From Gemmatimonadota bacterium (GTDB lineage: Bacteria; Gemmatimonadota; Gemmatimonadetes; Gemmatimonadales; Gemmatimonadaceae), in assembly GCA_016704465.1 (NCBI GenBank), contig JADJAD010000010.1:1-64000 (forward strand): 64,000 bases of DNA. Direction: 5' to 3'. Below are positions 18,885 through 32,100 of this stretch, in pieces. The notes under the pieces are model-generated. The model searched no databases and was not told the origin of the DNA. It saw only the letters and a list, made by a program, of their open reading frames with translations. The translations under genes were made by a program, and so were the position numbers. The first letter of the stretch is position 1, and every line of letters starts with the position of its first letter.

Positions 18885-19723
18885 CTGAGTCGCTCCTGCA
18901 TCGCGTGCGCGTGGTGCTCTTTGAACCGCAGGATCCGGTCAACATCGCCGCCACCGTCCGGGCGATGAAGAACATGGGGGTGCGCGACCTGGTGCTCGTG
19001 CGTCCCGTGGAATACACGGCGTACCGGCTCGAGGGGATCGCCCACGATACGTTCGACATCATCGAGCGCATTCGGCATACCGAGACCCTCGACGAGGCGC
19101 TGGCCGACTGCGTGCATGTGGCAGCGTTCAGCGCGCGCCGTCGGCGTCACAAGTGGGACCTCGCCTCGCCGCGCGAGATGGCCACGCGGCTGCTGGACCG
19201 TGTGGACGAGGGGCCCGTCGCCATCCTGTTCGGCCGCGAGGATCATGGGCTCCCCAACGAGGCGGCCGACCGCGCCAACTCGCTCGTCAACATCCCCACG
19301 ACCAACCATGCCTCGCTCAACCTCGCGCAGGCCGTGCTCGTCGCCCTGTACGAGTTGCACCTCGCGGCCGGCGACGCTACGCGCGTCGTCGCCCCGCCGC
19401 GGCACGACGCGCCGCCCGCCACCAGCGACCAGTTCGAGCGGCTGTACCAGGACGTCGAGCGCTCGCTCGCGGCGATCGACTTCTTCAAGACGCGCTACCG
19501 CGACCACATCATGCGCAGCGTCCGGTCGCTGTACTACCGCGCCTCGCCCGATGGCCGAGAAATCGACCTGCTGCGGGCCATGCATATCGAGGTGGTCCGC
19601 ACCATGGAGCGTGTGCGTCGTCAGGCGCTGCTCGAGCGCGACGCGCAGGCCGCCGCCGATGGTGGCGCCATTGAGACCCACGGTGCCACCGGGACCGGCG
19701 GCGCCGAGCCCGACGGGCCGTGA
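18881..19723 (+). CDS. SpoU/TrmJ-family tRNA/rRNA 2'-O-methyltransferase
   Basis: A 280-residue SPOUT-class methyltransferase. The three family motifs are present: NIAATVRAMKNMGVRDLVLV (motif 1), AILFGREDHGLPNEAAD (motif 2) and NIPTTNHASLNLAQAVLVALYEL (motif 3), forming the knotted SAM site. The C-terminal helical extension (residues about 180-250, LYQDVERSLAAIDFFKTR) matches TrmJ, which methylates position 32 of tRNA. ATG at 18881 overlaps the lyase stop by four bases (ATGA), so an RNA-modification gene is translationally coupled to a polysaccharide lyase, an odd pairing. Confidence 0.9.
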   Translation: MTESLLHRVRVVLFEPQDPVNIAATVRAMKNMGVRDLVLVRPVEYTAYRLEGIAHDTFDIIERIRHTETLDEALADCVHVAAFSARRRRHKWDLASPREMATRLLDRVDEGPVAILFGREDHGLPNEAADRANSLVNIPTTNHASLNLAQAVLVALYELHLAAGDATRVVAPPRHDAPPATSDQFERLYQDVERSLAAIDFFKTRYRDHIMRSVRSLYYRASPDGREIDLLRAMHIEVVRTMERVRRQALLERDAQAAADGGAIETHGATGTGGAEPDGP

Positions 19724-19828
19724 TCTGAAGCCCGAGGTGGACCGTGGCCGTTCGGCGCACGATGTTCCGATGATCCAGCGATAACTGCGCGCCGCTCGGG
19801 CGCGCGCACCCGACCATCCCCGACGACC

Positions 19829-21148
19829 ATGCCATTCAAGCGCCTGTTCGGGCGCGGCGACGACGCGCCGCCCCCCCCGCCGCCCGACGAGTTCACGGAC
19901 GAGGACGATGCGTCGCTGGCGCCGGAGGCGGGGCTCGATGCCGACGGACTCGACCGAGAGTGGCGCGACCGGGCGGTGGCGGTGATTCCCGGTGGCACCT
20001 CCACCGGCAGCAAGCGCGCGGCGGCTCTGTACGGACCGGGCAATGACGCGGGACCCACACACTTTGCGTCGGCCCAGGGGTGCCGAGTCGTCACGGTGTC
20101 GGGTCGTCAGCTGCTCGACTGTACGATGGCCCTCGGGTCGGTCGCCGTCGGCTACAGCGACGACGCGATCAACCGCGCCGTGCTGACTGCGGTGGCGAGC
20201 GGCAACGTCTGCGGCCTCGCCACCCTCGCCGAGGTCGAGGTGGCCGAGCGGCTCTGCGACATGATCCCCTGCGCCGAGCAGGTGCGGTTCCTCAAGTCGG
20301 GGGGCGAGGGGGTGGCGGCCGCCGTGCGCATTGCGCGCGTGGCGACCGGACGCCCGACCGTGATCGGGTGTGGCTACTTCGGCTGGCAGGATTGGTGGAA
20401 CGAGGGGGCGGGGATTCCCGACGGCGCCCACGCCGACTTCGTCCCGATCCCCTTCGACGACGTGCCGGCGCTCGAGCGCGCGGTGGCCGCGGCCGGTGCC
20501 ACCCTCGCGGCGGTGCTGCTCGAACCGGTGATTCACCGCCTGCCGTCGCCCGAATGGTGCGTGGTGGCGCGGAACCTCTGCGATGCGGTAGGTGCCGTGC
20601 TCGTGTTCGACGAGCTGAAGACGGGCTTCCGGCTTGCGCCTGGCGGCTACCAGGAGTTCGCGCAGGTCGAGCCCGACCTCGCGATCTTCGGCAAGGCAAT
20701 GGCGAATGGCTTTCCGATCGCCGCGGTGGTGGGTCGAGCCGCGATCATGGAGGCCGCCGCGGAAACGTGGATCTCCACCACGCTCGCGGGCGAGGGAGTG
20801 GGGTTGGCCGCCACGGCCGCCGTGCTCGACATCTACGCCGAGGTGGACGTCTGCGGCACGCTGGCCCGCGTCGGTCGGCAGATGCGCGAGAGCGTGGCCG
20901 CGGCGGTGACGGCGAGCGGTCTCCCCGGCGTCCAGGTCACGGGCATCGATCCCATGTGGACCATCGAGTTCGACGACGAGGGACGACAGCAGCGCTTCCT
21001 GGAGCGCGCGGTGGCGGCGGGCGTGCTCTTCAAGCGCGGCGCGTACAACTACGCCTCGCTCGCGCACGACGACGACGAAACCCTGCTCGAGATCGAGCGG
21101 GTTGCCAGCACGGCCCTGGTCGAGGTCGTCGAAGACGACGCGACGTGA
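19829..21148 (+). CDS. Class III aminotransferase, glutamate-1-semialdehyde aminomutase-like
   Basis: A 439-residue PLP enzyme. The PLP lysine is Lys289 in IFGKAMANGFPIAAVVG. Other blocks are VIPGGTSTGSKR, LLDCTMALGSVAVGYSDD, VRFLKSGGEGVAAAVRIARVATGRP and VLVFDELKTGFRLAPGGYQ. These place it in the HemL-like branch. The ELKTGFR and SGGEGVAAA variants differ from true HemL (usually E-x-TGFR and SG-E-A), so it is more likely an aminotransferase of a specialised pathway than a heme enzyme. About 45 residues before the fold are a Pro/Asp/Glu-rich tail (DDAPPPPPPDEFTDEDD). The stop overlaps the next start (GTGA), tying it to two amidohydrolases. Confidence 0.8.
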   Translation: MPFKRLFGRGDDAPPPPPPDEFTDEDDASLAPEAGLDADGLDREWRDRAVAVIPGGTSTGSKRAAALYGPGNDAGPTHFASAQGCRVVTVSGRQLLDCTMALGSVAVGYSDDAINRAVLTAVASGNVCGLATLAEVEVAERLCDMIPCAEQVRFLKSGGEGVAAAVRIARVATGRPTVIGCGYFGWQDWWNEGAGIPDGAHADFVPIPFDDVPALERAVAAAGATLAAVLLEPVIHRLPSPEWCVVARNLCDAVGAVLVFDELKTGFRLAPGGYQEFAQVEPDLAIFGKAMANGFPIAAVVGRAAIMEAAAETWISTTLAGEGVGLAATAAVLDIYAEVDVCGTLARVGRQMRESVAAAVTASGLPGVQVTGIDPMWTIEFDDEGRQQRFLERAVAAGVLFKRGAYNYASLAHDDDETLLEIERVASTALVEVVEDDAT

Positions 21149-21999
21149 GCGCCGCCGACTCCCTGGGCGGCGCCGCGCCGCTGATCGACGTGCATGCGCA
21201 CTTCTTTCACGCCGCGACGCCGCGCGGCGACTGGGCGCAGCTCAACGCCAGCCGCCTGGCTGCCGGGCGGCGCATCGGCATCACGTACCACGTGGCGTCG
21301 GTGCTGGGCAGCTGGGGGGCGACGTCACCGACCTACTTTCAGTCGTCGCGCGATACCGTGACCGGCAACGACGTCATGTACGACGTGCAGGCGGCCCATC
21401 CCGACCGTGTGCGCGCCTACGTTGCGGTCAATCCCAACGATGCGGCGTTCGCGATCGACGAGATCGATCGTGGGGTCGCGCGCGGCGCGGTCGGACTCAA
21501 GCTGGCGGCGGCCCGTCGCTGCGACGATCCGCTGCTCGACGCCGTCATCGAGCGCGCGGCCCGGCACCGGCTCCCGGTGCTGCACCACATCTGGCAGCAC
21601 CGCCGGCGCCACTGGCCCGCACAGGACATTTCCGACGGCGCCGACCTGGCCGTGCTGGCCGCGCGGCATCCGGCCGTGTCGTTCATCCTGGCCCACATCG
21701 GTGGCGGTGGCGACTATCACCACACCTTCGCTGCCGTCGGCGACGTGCCCAACATCTTCCTCGACCTCTCCGGCAGCGGCATCGATCGCGGCATGCTCGA
21801 CGACGCACTGGCCGCGGTGGGGAGCGGTCGGCTGCTGTGGGGCGGGGACATCACGCTCTGCACGGGGCTGGCCAAGCTCTGGGCGCTCGAGCACGTCGGG
21901 CTCGACGACGATGCCCTCGCCGACGTGCGCTGGCGCACAGCGGCCCGCATCTTTCCGCCGGGAGCCTTTCCCTCGCTCCCCTCCGTCGCCCACGCCTAA
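21145..21999 (+). CDS. Amidohydrolase family protein (COG2159-like)
   Basis: A 284-residue metal-dependent TIM-barrel hydrolase or decarboxylase. The first metal motif is IDVHAHFFH near the N-terminus. It is followed by HHIWQH (residues about 147-153), the SFILAHIGGGGDY strand and the late Asp in LLWGGDITLCTG. This spacing fits the amidohydrolase-2 family (2-pyrone-dicarboxylate lactonase, amino-carboxymuconate-semialdehyde decarboxylase and relatives). GTG at 21145 overlaps the aminotransferase stop by four bases. The TAA stop lies within GCCTAACG. The following gene is a related protein, so the two may form a heteromeric pair. The exact reaction is unknown. Confidence 0.78.
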   Translation: MSAADSLGGAAPLIDVHAHFFHAATPRGDWAQLNASRLAAGRRIGITYHVASVLGSWGATSPTYFQSSRDTVTGNDVMYDVQAAHPDRVRAYVAVNPNDAAFAIDEIDRGVARGAVGLKLAAARRCDDPLLDAVIERAARHRLPVLHHIWQHRRRHWPAQDISDGADLAVLAARHPAVSFILAHIGGGGDYHHTFAAVGDVPNIFLDLSGSGIDRGMLDDALAAVGSGRLLWGGDITLCTGLAKLWALEHVGLDDDALADVRWRTAARIFPPGAFPSLPSVAHA

Positions 22000-22014
22000 C
22001 GCGGTGCACCGCCC

Positions 22015-22808
22015 GTGACCTCTCCGACGGCCGCTCGGCCCCGCGCGCCGGTACCGCTCGACTGCAACGCGTACATCGGCGCCTTTCCCTTCCGCCATGT
22101 GCCGCACCCGGACCCCGACGTCCTCGTGCGGGTGCTGGCGCGCGAGGGAATCGCGTCGGCGTGGGTCGGACACCTCCCCAGCGCGTTTCATCGCGACCCG
22201 ACGGCCGGCAACGCCGAGTTGGTGCGCGCGCTCGCGCCCTATGCGCCGGTGCTGCGGCCGGCGCCGGTCGTGCGTCCCGACTGGCCGGGATGGCGCGCGG
22301 CGCTCGCGCAGCTGGTCGCCGCGGGTGCGCCGGCCATCCGGGCCTACCCGCAGCTGTGGGGGATGGCGGCGGGCGACGAGCGCATGGCGGCGCTCGCCGA
22401 GGCCTGCGCCCGCGCACCGTGCGCGTTGCTCCTGACCGTACGCTTCGAGGACCTGCGGCAGCGTCACCCGCTCGACGTGGCCCCCGACCTCTCGGCGGCC
22501 CACGTGCGGGAGTTGGCCCGCGCCGGGGCGGGGGCCGCCTCGTGGTGACGGCCGCCGGGCGCGAGTTCATCGAGGAGGTGCACTGGGGACTCACCCCCAT
22601 CGAGCGGGAGGCGGTGCTGTACGACTTCAGCTGGGTGTGGGGGCCGCCGACCGATGAGCTGGCGGTGCTGTTCCGTGCGATCGGAAGCGCGCGGTTCGTC
22701 TACGGCACCATGTGGCCGCTGCGGCTGACCCAGGGCGCGCGGGCCAACCTCGCGCTCCTCCCCGATGACCTGGCCGACGCACCGCTGGCCGATCTGTCGC
22801 GATGGTAG
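22015..22808 (+). CDS. Amidohydrolase-family paralogue (one frameshift)
   Basis: A second amidohydrolase-like protein of about 264 residues. It starts VPLDCNAYIGAFPFRHVPHPDPDVLVRVLAREGI, replacing the HxH motif of its neighbour with NAY, and continues through WVGHLPSAFHRDPTAGN and IRAYPQLWGMAAGDERM. The frame breaks at a run of five G at about 22530-22534; one added G restores AGAGGRLVVTAAGREFIEEVHWGLTPIEREA and an end at 22808. With the base restored the gene is 265 codons. Loss of the HxH metal pair suggests a regulatory or structural partner of the upstream enzyme rather than a catalyst (inference). Confidence 0.68.
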
Positions 22809-23009
22809 GGGCGCGTGCCTCAGGCGCGGCTCACGCATTCGGCACGGATGCGGCACACGTCTTTCGCGCGCCCTTCCCGCGGGAAAGTGGTCGGTCCGGG
22901 ACGGGAATCCAAGCAACCAACTTGCACGGCGGATGCGCTTCAACTCTCGATGCACTCGGCTCTTGCGAGTGGCCGGACTCGGCATCATTTTTCGCCGCGG
23001 TTTGGGTCA

Positions 23010-23029
23010 CTTGTGAAATGATTCACAAG
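23010..23029. promoter_or_regulatory. CRP/FNR-type palindrome upstream of actA
   Basis: A perfect 8-bp inverted repeat with a 4-base centre that contains TGTGA (23012-23016), six bases, TCACA (23023-23027). This is identical to the CRP half-sites and spacing. It lies 41 bases upstream of the actA start in an otherwise short, lower-GC leader. A CRP/FNR-family regulator is the obvious candidate. Confidence 0.75.
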
Positions 23030-23070
23030 TCCGAGTCATTCCTTCGGATTCCCCTCCACCTCAGGACTCG

Positions 23071-23712
23071 ATGACGAGCAGGCGCAAGTGGACGCTCGTT
23101 CCGGCGTTCTTGGCCATCGCGACAGCGGCGACCCTTCTTTCGGCCTACAGCGGCGCCTCGTCGTCGCAGGGATTCAGTCCCGTTCAGCCGATCAAGTTCC
23201 CGCACCCGGTGCATGTGCAGACGCTCGGCATGAACTGTCTGTACTGCCATTACGGGGCGAACAAGTCGCCGGATCCGGCGCTCCCTGCCGTCGGGACGTG
23301 CATGGGCTGCCACACGATCGTCGGCCCGAACCGTCCGGCGATGGACGGCAAGCCGGCCCGCGTCAGCGCGGAGATCACCAAGCTGCACGAGTACGCGACC
23401 CCCATGCAGCCGGACAAGTGGAAGGCGATTCCGTGGGTCCGCATCCACAAGGTCCCCGAGTACGTGCACTTCCCGCACATGCGGCACGTCAACGCCGGCG
23501 TCACCTGCCAGACCTGCCACGGCGCGGTGCAGGGGATGGAGCAGGTCTCCCAGGCGGCCTCCCTCAACATGGGGTGGTGCGTGAACTGTCACGTGAAGGG
23601 CTACAAGCTGAGTGAGGGGTTGCTGGCTGCCGGTGACACCGTGGCAGCCCGGGCCGCCGAGAACGTGGAACCGAAGAAGGCGCGCTATGACTGCGCCGTC
23701 TGCCATTACTAG
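23071..23712 (+). CDS. actA: Alternative complex III subunit ActA, pentaheme cytochrome c
   Basis: A 213-residue periplasmic cytochrome with an N-terminal signal anchor (LVPAFLAIATAATLLSAY). Five CxxCH haem sites are visible: CLYCH, CMGCH, CQTCH, CVNCH and CAVCH, the last five residues from the end. Pentaheme ActA is the usual first subunit of alternative complex III, which oxidises quinol and passes electrons to a soluble cytochrome or oxidase. It heads a six-gene cluster. A 123-base gap separates it from actB. Confidence 0.93.
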   Translation: MTSRRKWTLVPAFLAIATAATLLSAYSGASSSQGFSPVQPIKFPHPVHVQTLGMNCLYCHYGANKSPDPALPAVGTCMGCHTIVGPNRPAMDGKPARVSAEITKLHEYATPMQPDKWKAIPWVRIHKVPEYVHFPHMRHVNAGVTCQTCHGAVQGMEQVSQAASLNMGWCVNCHVKGYKLSEGLLAAGDTVAARAAENVEPKKARYDCAVCHY

Positions 23713-23835
23713 CAGCACCCGACGCAGCACCGGGGCCAGCACTCGCTGGGAAGCATCGCCGCCGCCACGGTTGCCGGACCTAACGAATGTGGTCCAACGC
23801 ACCCTGGTTCGTCTCGACGATCGAGGAAGCACTGC

Positions 23836-28337
<4,502 letters not shown>

Positions 28338-28338
<1 letters not shown>

Positions 28339-28838
28339 TGCGACGCGGACTTGTAGCGGCGTTTCGCGAGCTCGACGCGACGTGCGACGCCATCGAGGCA
28401 CTCAAGAAGCAGAAGTACGAGTTCACGGTCTACACGCCGACGCCGCGACACGAGATCGAACACGCGGTGGCCGCGCCCATGAGCCCCGTCCGACGCTACA
28501 CGCTGATCGGCGGGCTGCTCGGCGTGACCTTCGGCTACTGGATGGCGATCTGGACGTCCGAATACTGGCCCATCGTGGTCGGCGGGAAGGCGATCGCCAG
28601 CTGGATCCCGTACACGATCATCGGCTTCGAGGCGATGGTGCTGGTGGGGGCGCTGTCGACGGTCGCCGCCATGTTCATTCATTCCCGCATTCCGAAGATC
28701 ACCGCCACCGTCGGTGCCGACCCGCGCTTCACGCATGGCGACTACGGCATATACGTGGAAGCGGCGCCCGATCGGCTCAAGCAGGCCGAAGAGACGTTGC
28801 GGGCGCATGGAGCCGTGGAGGTGCGTGGTGAGTCGTGA
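28338..28838 (+). CDS. actD: Alternative complex III subunit ActD (DUF3341)
   Basis: A 166-residue protein with two central helices (VRRYTLIGGLLGVTFGYWMAIW and WIPYTIIGFEAMVLVGALSTVAAMFI) separated by a short loop, then a soluble C-terminus PRFTHGDYGIYVEAAPDR. This is the DUF3341 layout of ActD, a small structural subunit of alternative complex III. Its ATG overlaps the actC stop (TGATG). Confidence 0.9.
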
Positions 28839-28872
28839 GACGAGACAGACGTCGGGACACCGGAGACGAGCG

Positions 28873-29616
28873 ATGATGCGTGCAGTTCGGCTGGCGGCCA
28901 TCGGGGGCATCGCACTGTCGCTGACGGCGTGCGAGTGGTTCACCGACTTCAAGCGCCAGCCCTCGGTGACCGTGTGGGAGCAGGACTCCATCCTCAAGTC
29001 GGTGCGCGGGGCGCCGCAAGGCTCGGTGCCGCGCACCGGGACCGCAGTCGCCGGCCTGCAGGTCTCCTACTTGGCGCTGCCGTTCCAGATCGACACCATC
29101 GGCCTCCTGGCGATCAACCCGACGCCGGTGACCGAGTCGTCGCTCGCCAACGGACACAAGTACTACCAGATCAACTGTGCCGTCTGCCACGGCGACACGG
29201 GCGATGGCATGGGGAAGACCATGCGGTACGGCATTCCCCCCATCAACCTGTTGATGGACATGACCAAGAACCGGTCGGACGGCTATCTCTTCGGCATGAT
29301 GCGCAATGGACGCGGCCTGATGCCGAGCTACAACCGGATCGAGGAAGCGGATCGCTGGGACGTGGTGAACTACCTGCGCGCGCTGCAGGGCATGGTGAGC
29401 GGCGTCCAGTTCGCGAAGGGTCCCCTGGCCGTGCCGGGTGTCAACGGCGACAAGGTCCCCGGCTACACCGACATCGGGCCGAACCGCTGGACCCGGCATG
29501 TTGCCCCCACACTGATCGGAACGCCCGGTGTCACCGCTCGCCCAACCGAAGCCAGGGCGGCTGAGGGAGCGATGGGTGCGGCCGGGCAGCCTGCGAAATC
29601 GGGAGAACACGAGTGA
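28873..29616 (+). CDS. actE: Alternative complex III subunit ActE, monohaem cytochrome c lipoprotein
   Basis: A 247-residue monohaem c-type cytochrome. The signal ends in a lipobox (LSLTACEW), so the protein is lipid-anchored on the periplasmic side. The haem site is CAVCHGDTGDGMG (NGHKYYQINCAVCH), and the distal Met is likely in NGRGLMPSY. ATG at 28873 is chosen; GTG at 28835, overlapping actD, would add a charged leader before the signal peptide. ActE passes electrons out of the complex. The C-terminal tail is low in conserved features. Its stop overlaps the actF GTG (GTGA). Confidence 0.9.
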   Translation: MMRAVRLAAIGGIALSLTACEWFTDFKRQPSVTVWEQDSILKSVRGAPQGSVPRTGTAVAGLQVSYLALPFQIDTIGLLAINPTPVTESSLANGHKYYQINCAVCHGDTGDGMGKTMRYGIPPINLLMDMTKNRSDGYLFGMMRNGRGLMPSYNRIEEADRWDVVNYLRALQGMVSGVQFAKGPLAVPGVNGDKVPGYTDIGPNRWTRHVAPTLIGTPGVTARPTEARAAEGAMGAAGQPAKSGEHE

Positions 29617-30947
29617 GCGCACATCACGACGCGTCGGCGCCGAGCCGGAACGACCTGGTCAAGATGATCCAGGCCCAGCCGGTCCCCCGCAACCTCAAGA
29701 TGATTGCCCTCGTCCTGGCGGTGGTGGGCTTCGGCATCTTCATCGCAGGCGCCGCCATGGGACAAGAGCGCGCCTGGCTGTCTTTCCACGTCAACTGGCT
29801 CTACTTCACCATCCCGTCCTCGGCGGCGGTGGTCTTCGCGGCGGTGCAGCGCATCACGACGGCCCGCTGGTCGCGCAGCGTCATCCGGTTGATCGAGGGC
29901 TTCGTCGCCTGGCTGCCGGTGGCCTTCCTCCTCCTGCTGGTCACGCTGCTCTTCGGCAAGGGACACATCTTCCCGTGGATGCACGAGACCATCACGATCC
30001 CCGAGAAGGCGCTCTGGCTCGATCCGACGTTCTTCACCATCCGCGGCATCGCCGTCTTCGGCATCATCACCGCGCTCAGCATCTGGTACATCTACACGTC
30101 CGTCCGCGTCGACGTCGGGCTGCTCCCCGAGTGGGGCGCGTCGTGGGCCAAGGGCATTCGCGAAGGGATGCGCCGCGGGTTCCGTGACGAGCGTCGCGAG
30201 ATGCACTCCACACACTCGCTGCAGGGGCGCCTCGCGGTCTTCCTCGCCCTCGCCTTCGGATTCGGCTGGACCGTGCTGGCGTGGGACCTGTCCATGTCCA
30301 TGGACTACCACTTCCAGAGCACGATGTTCGGCTGGCAGGTCTTCATGGGCGGCTGGCTGGTGATGCTCATGGTCTTCTCGCTGCTGCTGCGCTGGTGGCG
30401 GGACTTCCTCGGGGCGGGCGACGTCATCACCGACGCCCATTTTCACGATGTCGGCAAGCTGTGTTTTGCCTTCACGGCGTTCTGGGGCTACCTCACCTTC
30501 TCGCAGTTCCTGGTGATCTGGTACGGCAACTGGGCCGAGGAGACGCACTACCTGCGCCTGATGCTCATTTCGCCGTGGACGAAGCTCTCCGTCTCGGTCG
30601 CCTTCCTCGTCTTCGGCGCGCCGTTCTTCGGACTGCTCGGCAAGGCGCCCAAGCTGTACCTGCCGACGATGGCCTTCTTCGCCGGGTCGTCGATGGTAGG
30701 CATGTGGATCCACCGCTACCTCGAGATCTATCCGCCGAAGTACGTCCAGACCGTCTCGTCCGCTCCGTTCGGGATCTGGGAGATCGGGACGACACTCGGC
30801 TTCCTCGGGTTGTGGGGATACTGCTACATCGCCTTCATGGACGCCTTCCCGCGCATGCGGGTCGTCTGGATGACCTCGCCGTACCGCGACGAGATGCAGG
30901 TCCCCGTCGACGCCGAGACCATGGAGCCGCTGCCGGCCCACGAGTAG
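29613..30947 (+). CDS. actF: Alternative complex III subunit ActF, second NrfD-like membrane protein
   Basis: A 444-residue paralogue of ActC with about ten helices (IALVLAVVGFGIFIAGAAMG, FVAWLPVAFLLLLVTLLFG, WQVFMGGWLVMLMVFSLLLRWW, LGFLGLWGYCYIAFMDAFPRMR). ActF is the other large membrane subunit and with ActC forms the core of alternative complex III. GTG at 29613 overlaps the actE stop. The TAG stop (30945-30947) lies in the first copy of a 13-bp tandem repeat. A strong hairpin follows at 31013-31049. No cytochrome oxidase genes follow in this window, unlike clusters in which act and cox genes are adjacent. Confidence 0.92.
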   Translation: MSAHHDASAPSRNDLVKMIQAQPVPRNLKMIALVLAVVGFGIFIAGAAMGQERAWLSFHVNWLYFTIPSSAAVVFAAVQRITTARWSRSVIRLIEGFVAWLPVAFLLLLVTLLFGKGHIFPWMHETITIPEKALWLDPTFFTIRGIAVFGIITALSIWYIYTSVRVDVGLLPEWGASWAKGIREGMRRGFRDERREMHSTHSLQGRLAVFLALAFGFGWTVLAWDLSMSMDYHFQSTMFGWQVFMGGWLVMLMVFSLLLRWWRDFLGAGDVITDAHFHDVGKLCFAFTAFWGYLTFSQFLVIWYGNWAEETHYLRLMLISPWTKLSVSVAFLVFGAPFFGLLGKAPKLYLPTMAFFAGSSMVGMWIHRYLEIYPPKYVQTVSSAPFGIWEIGTTLGFLGLWGYCYIAFMDAFPRMRVVWMTSPYRDEMQVPVDAETMEPLPAHE

Positions 30948-30999
30948 GGCCCACGAGTAGGGCCCACGAGTAGGGCCCACGAGTAGGGCCCACGCAGCG
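30937..30999. repeat. 13-bp tandem repeat at the actF stop codon
   Basis: Four identical copies of CCCACGAGTAGGG (30937-30988) and a partial fifth. The first copy contains the actF stop codon, so the unit seems to have been copied outward from the gene end. Each junction makes the palindrome GGGCCC. Confidence 0.95.
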
Positions 31000-31012
31000 T
31001 CGCACGAATGCG

Positions 31013-31049
31013 AAGGCGGGAAGACCGGCACGTTCGGTCTTCCCGCCTT
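31013..31049. terminator. Terminator of the act operon
   Basis: A 15-bp perfect stem (AAGGCGGGAAGACCG and its complement) with a 7-base loop, followed by TTGTGTTTCC. It lies between the convergent actF and thioredoxin genes and can serve both. Confidence 0.88.
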
Positions 31050-31124
31050 GTGTTTCCTCACCCTGCTACCCGATGATGTGGATAGAGTGTGACCGTTGTT
31101 CCGGTCGCCGCGACCGTGGTTCGG

Positions 31125-31580
31125 CTACGGCGCGGCGTCGTTCCCCTGTGCGAGCAGCTTCTCCAGCTCAGCCAGGGGGAGAGCGCCACTCTGCCGTGTG
31201 ACCTCGCGGCCCCCCTTGAAGACGATGGTCGTGGGAATGCCGCGAATGTCAAAGGACTTGGACACCTCCTGCGCCTGGTCGGTGTTCAGCTTGGCCACCA
31301 GGGCGGTCCCGATATGCTTGGCGGCCAGCTCGTCGACCATCGGGGCCATCACCTTGCACGGACCGCACCAATCGGCGTAGAAATCGACGAGGACGGGAAG
31401 CTCCGATTCGGCGATGGTACGCTGAAACGAGTCCTGATACAGCGTCCACGGGCGATCGAGCAGGATGAAGCGGGAGCAGTTGCCGCACTTGGGCCGCTCG
31501 GCGGCGCGAGCGCCGTCCACGCGGTTCCACGTCTGGCAGAATTGACAGCGAACGGTCAGCGCCTGGCCTGCGGGAATCAT
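31125..31580 (-). CDS. Thioredoxin with N-terminal zinc ribbon (TrxC/thioredoxin-2 type)
   Basis: A 151-residue cytoplasmic disulfide reductase. The N-terminus has two CxxC pairs (VRCQFCQTWN and PKCGNCSRF) forming a zinc ribbon as in thioredoxin 2. The thioredoxin fold follows, with active site FYADWCGPCKVMAP and cis-Pro in RGIPTTIVFKGG. ATG at 31580 sits behind an AGGAAA site; a longer frame reaching 31700 lacks similarity and runs into the promoter region. It probably supports oxidative-stress defence with the peroxiredoxin at 34.7 kb. Confidence 0.92.
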   Translation of the reverse strand: MIPAGQALTVRCQFCQTWNRVDGARAAERPKCGNCSRFILLDRPWTLYQDSFQRTIAESELPVLVDFYADWCGPCKVMAPMVDELAAKHIGTALVAKLNTDQAQEVSKSFDIRGIPTTIVFKGGREVTRQSGALPLAELEKLLAQGNDAAP

Positions 31581-31853
31581 GATGGTTTCCTCTGCTGCGG
31601 TCGGTCGGATATATTGAGCGACGTGTCGAGGCGGTCGCGAAGTTGGGAGAGCTCGTGCGTTGAAAATAGTGGGTCGATAGTCAGTAAGCGATTGAATCAC
31701 AAGAGATTGCAGGTGCGCGACTCGTGTGCTGAAGCGTGTGACCAGGGTGCAGGCGTTGCGTAGTAGTTTATCCTCTGTCGGGCGTCCTGGCGTGACCCTA
31801 TGCTAGCGTAGGGGGCGCGTGTTTACTGTCGTCCGTAGCCGTACAACTCATGA

Positions 31854-31926
<73 letters not shown>

Positions 31927-31949
31927 TTCACATCAGATTCCACCACGAA

Positions 31950-31981
31950 AGAACGTCCCCGCTGAAGAGTGGGGACGTTCT
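31950..31981 (+). terminator. Terminator after tRNA-Ala
   Basis: An 11-bp perfect stem (AGAACGTCCCC / GGGGACGTTCT) with a 10-base loop, starting 24 bases after the tRNA. There is only a weak T tail. Confidence 0.7.
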
Positions 31982-32100
31982 CGCTTCGAGGCTCCGCTGT
32001 CCTGGACAGACTATCGTGGCTTGTTCGGTGAAGCGAAAGCGGGGGAGAACGGCGCAACCGGCAATCCCTTCGTCCCGTACGGGTGTCGAAGAGGCAGCGA

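Noticed and set aside
18824..21067. Large minus-strand open frame
   Set aside because: It is antisense to TrmJ and the aminotransferase, Arg/His/Glu-rich and without motifs; a GC-rich shadow.
31600..31850. Possible small RNA in the AT-richer leader before tRNA-Ala
   Set aside because: I see no stable hairpin with a T tract or conserved motif; it is more simply the promoter region of the thioredoxin and tRNA genes.
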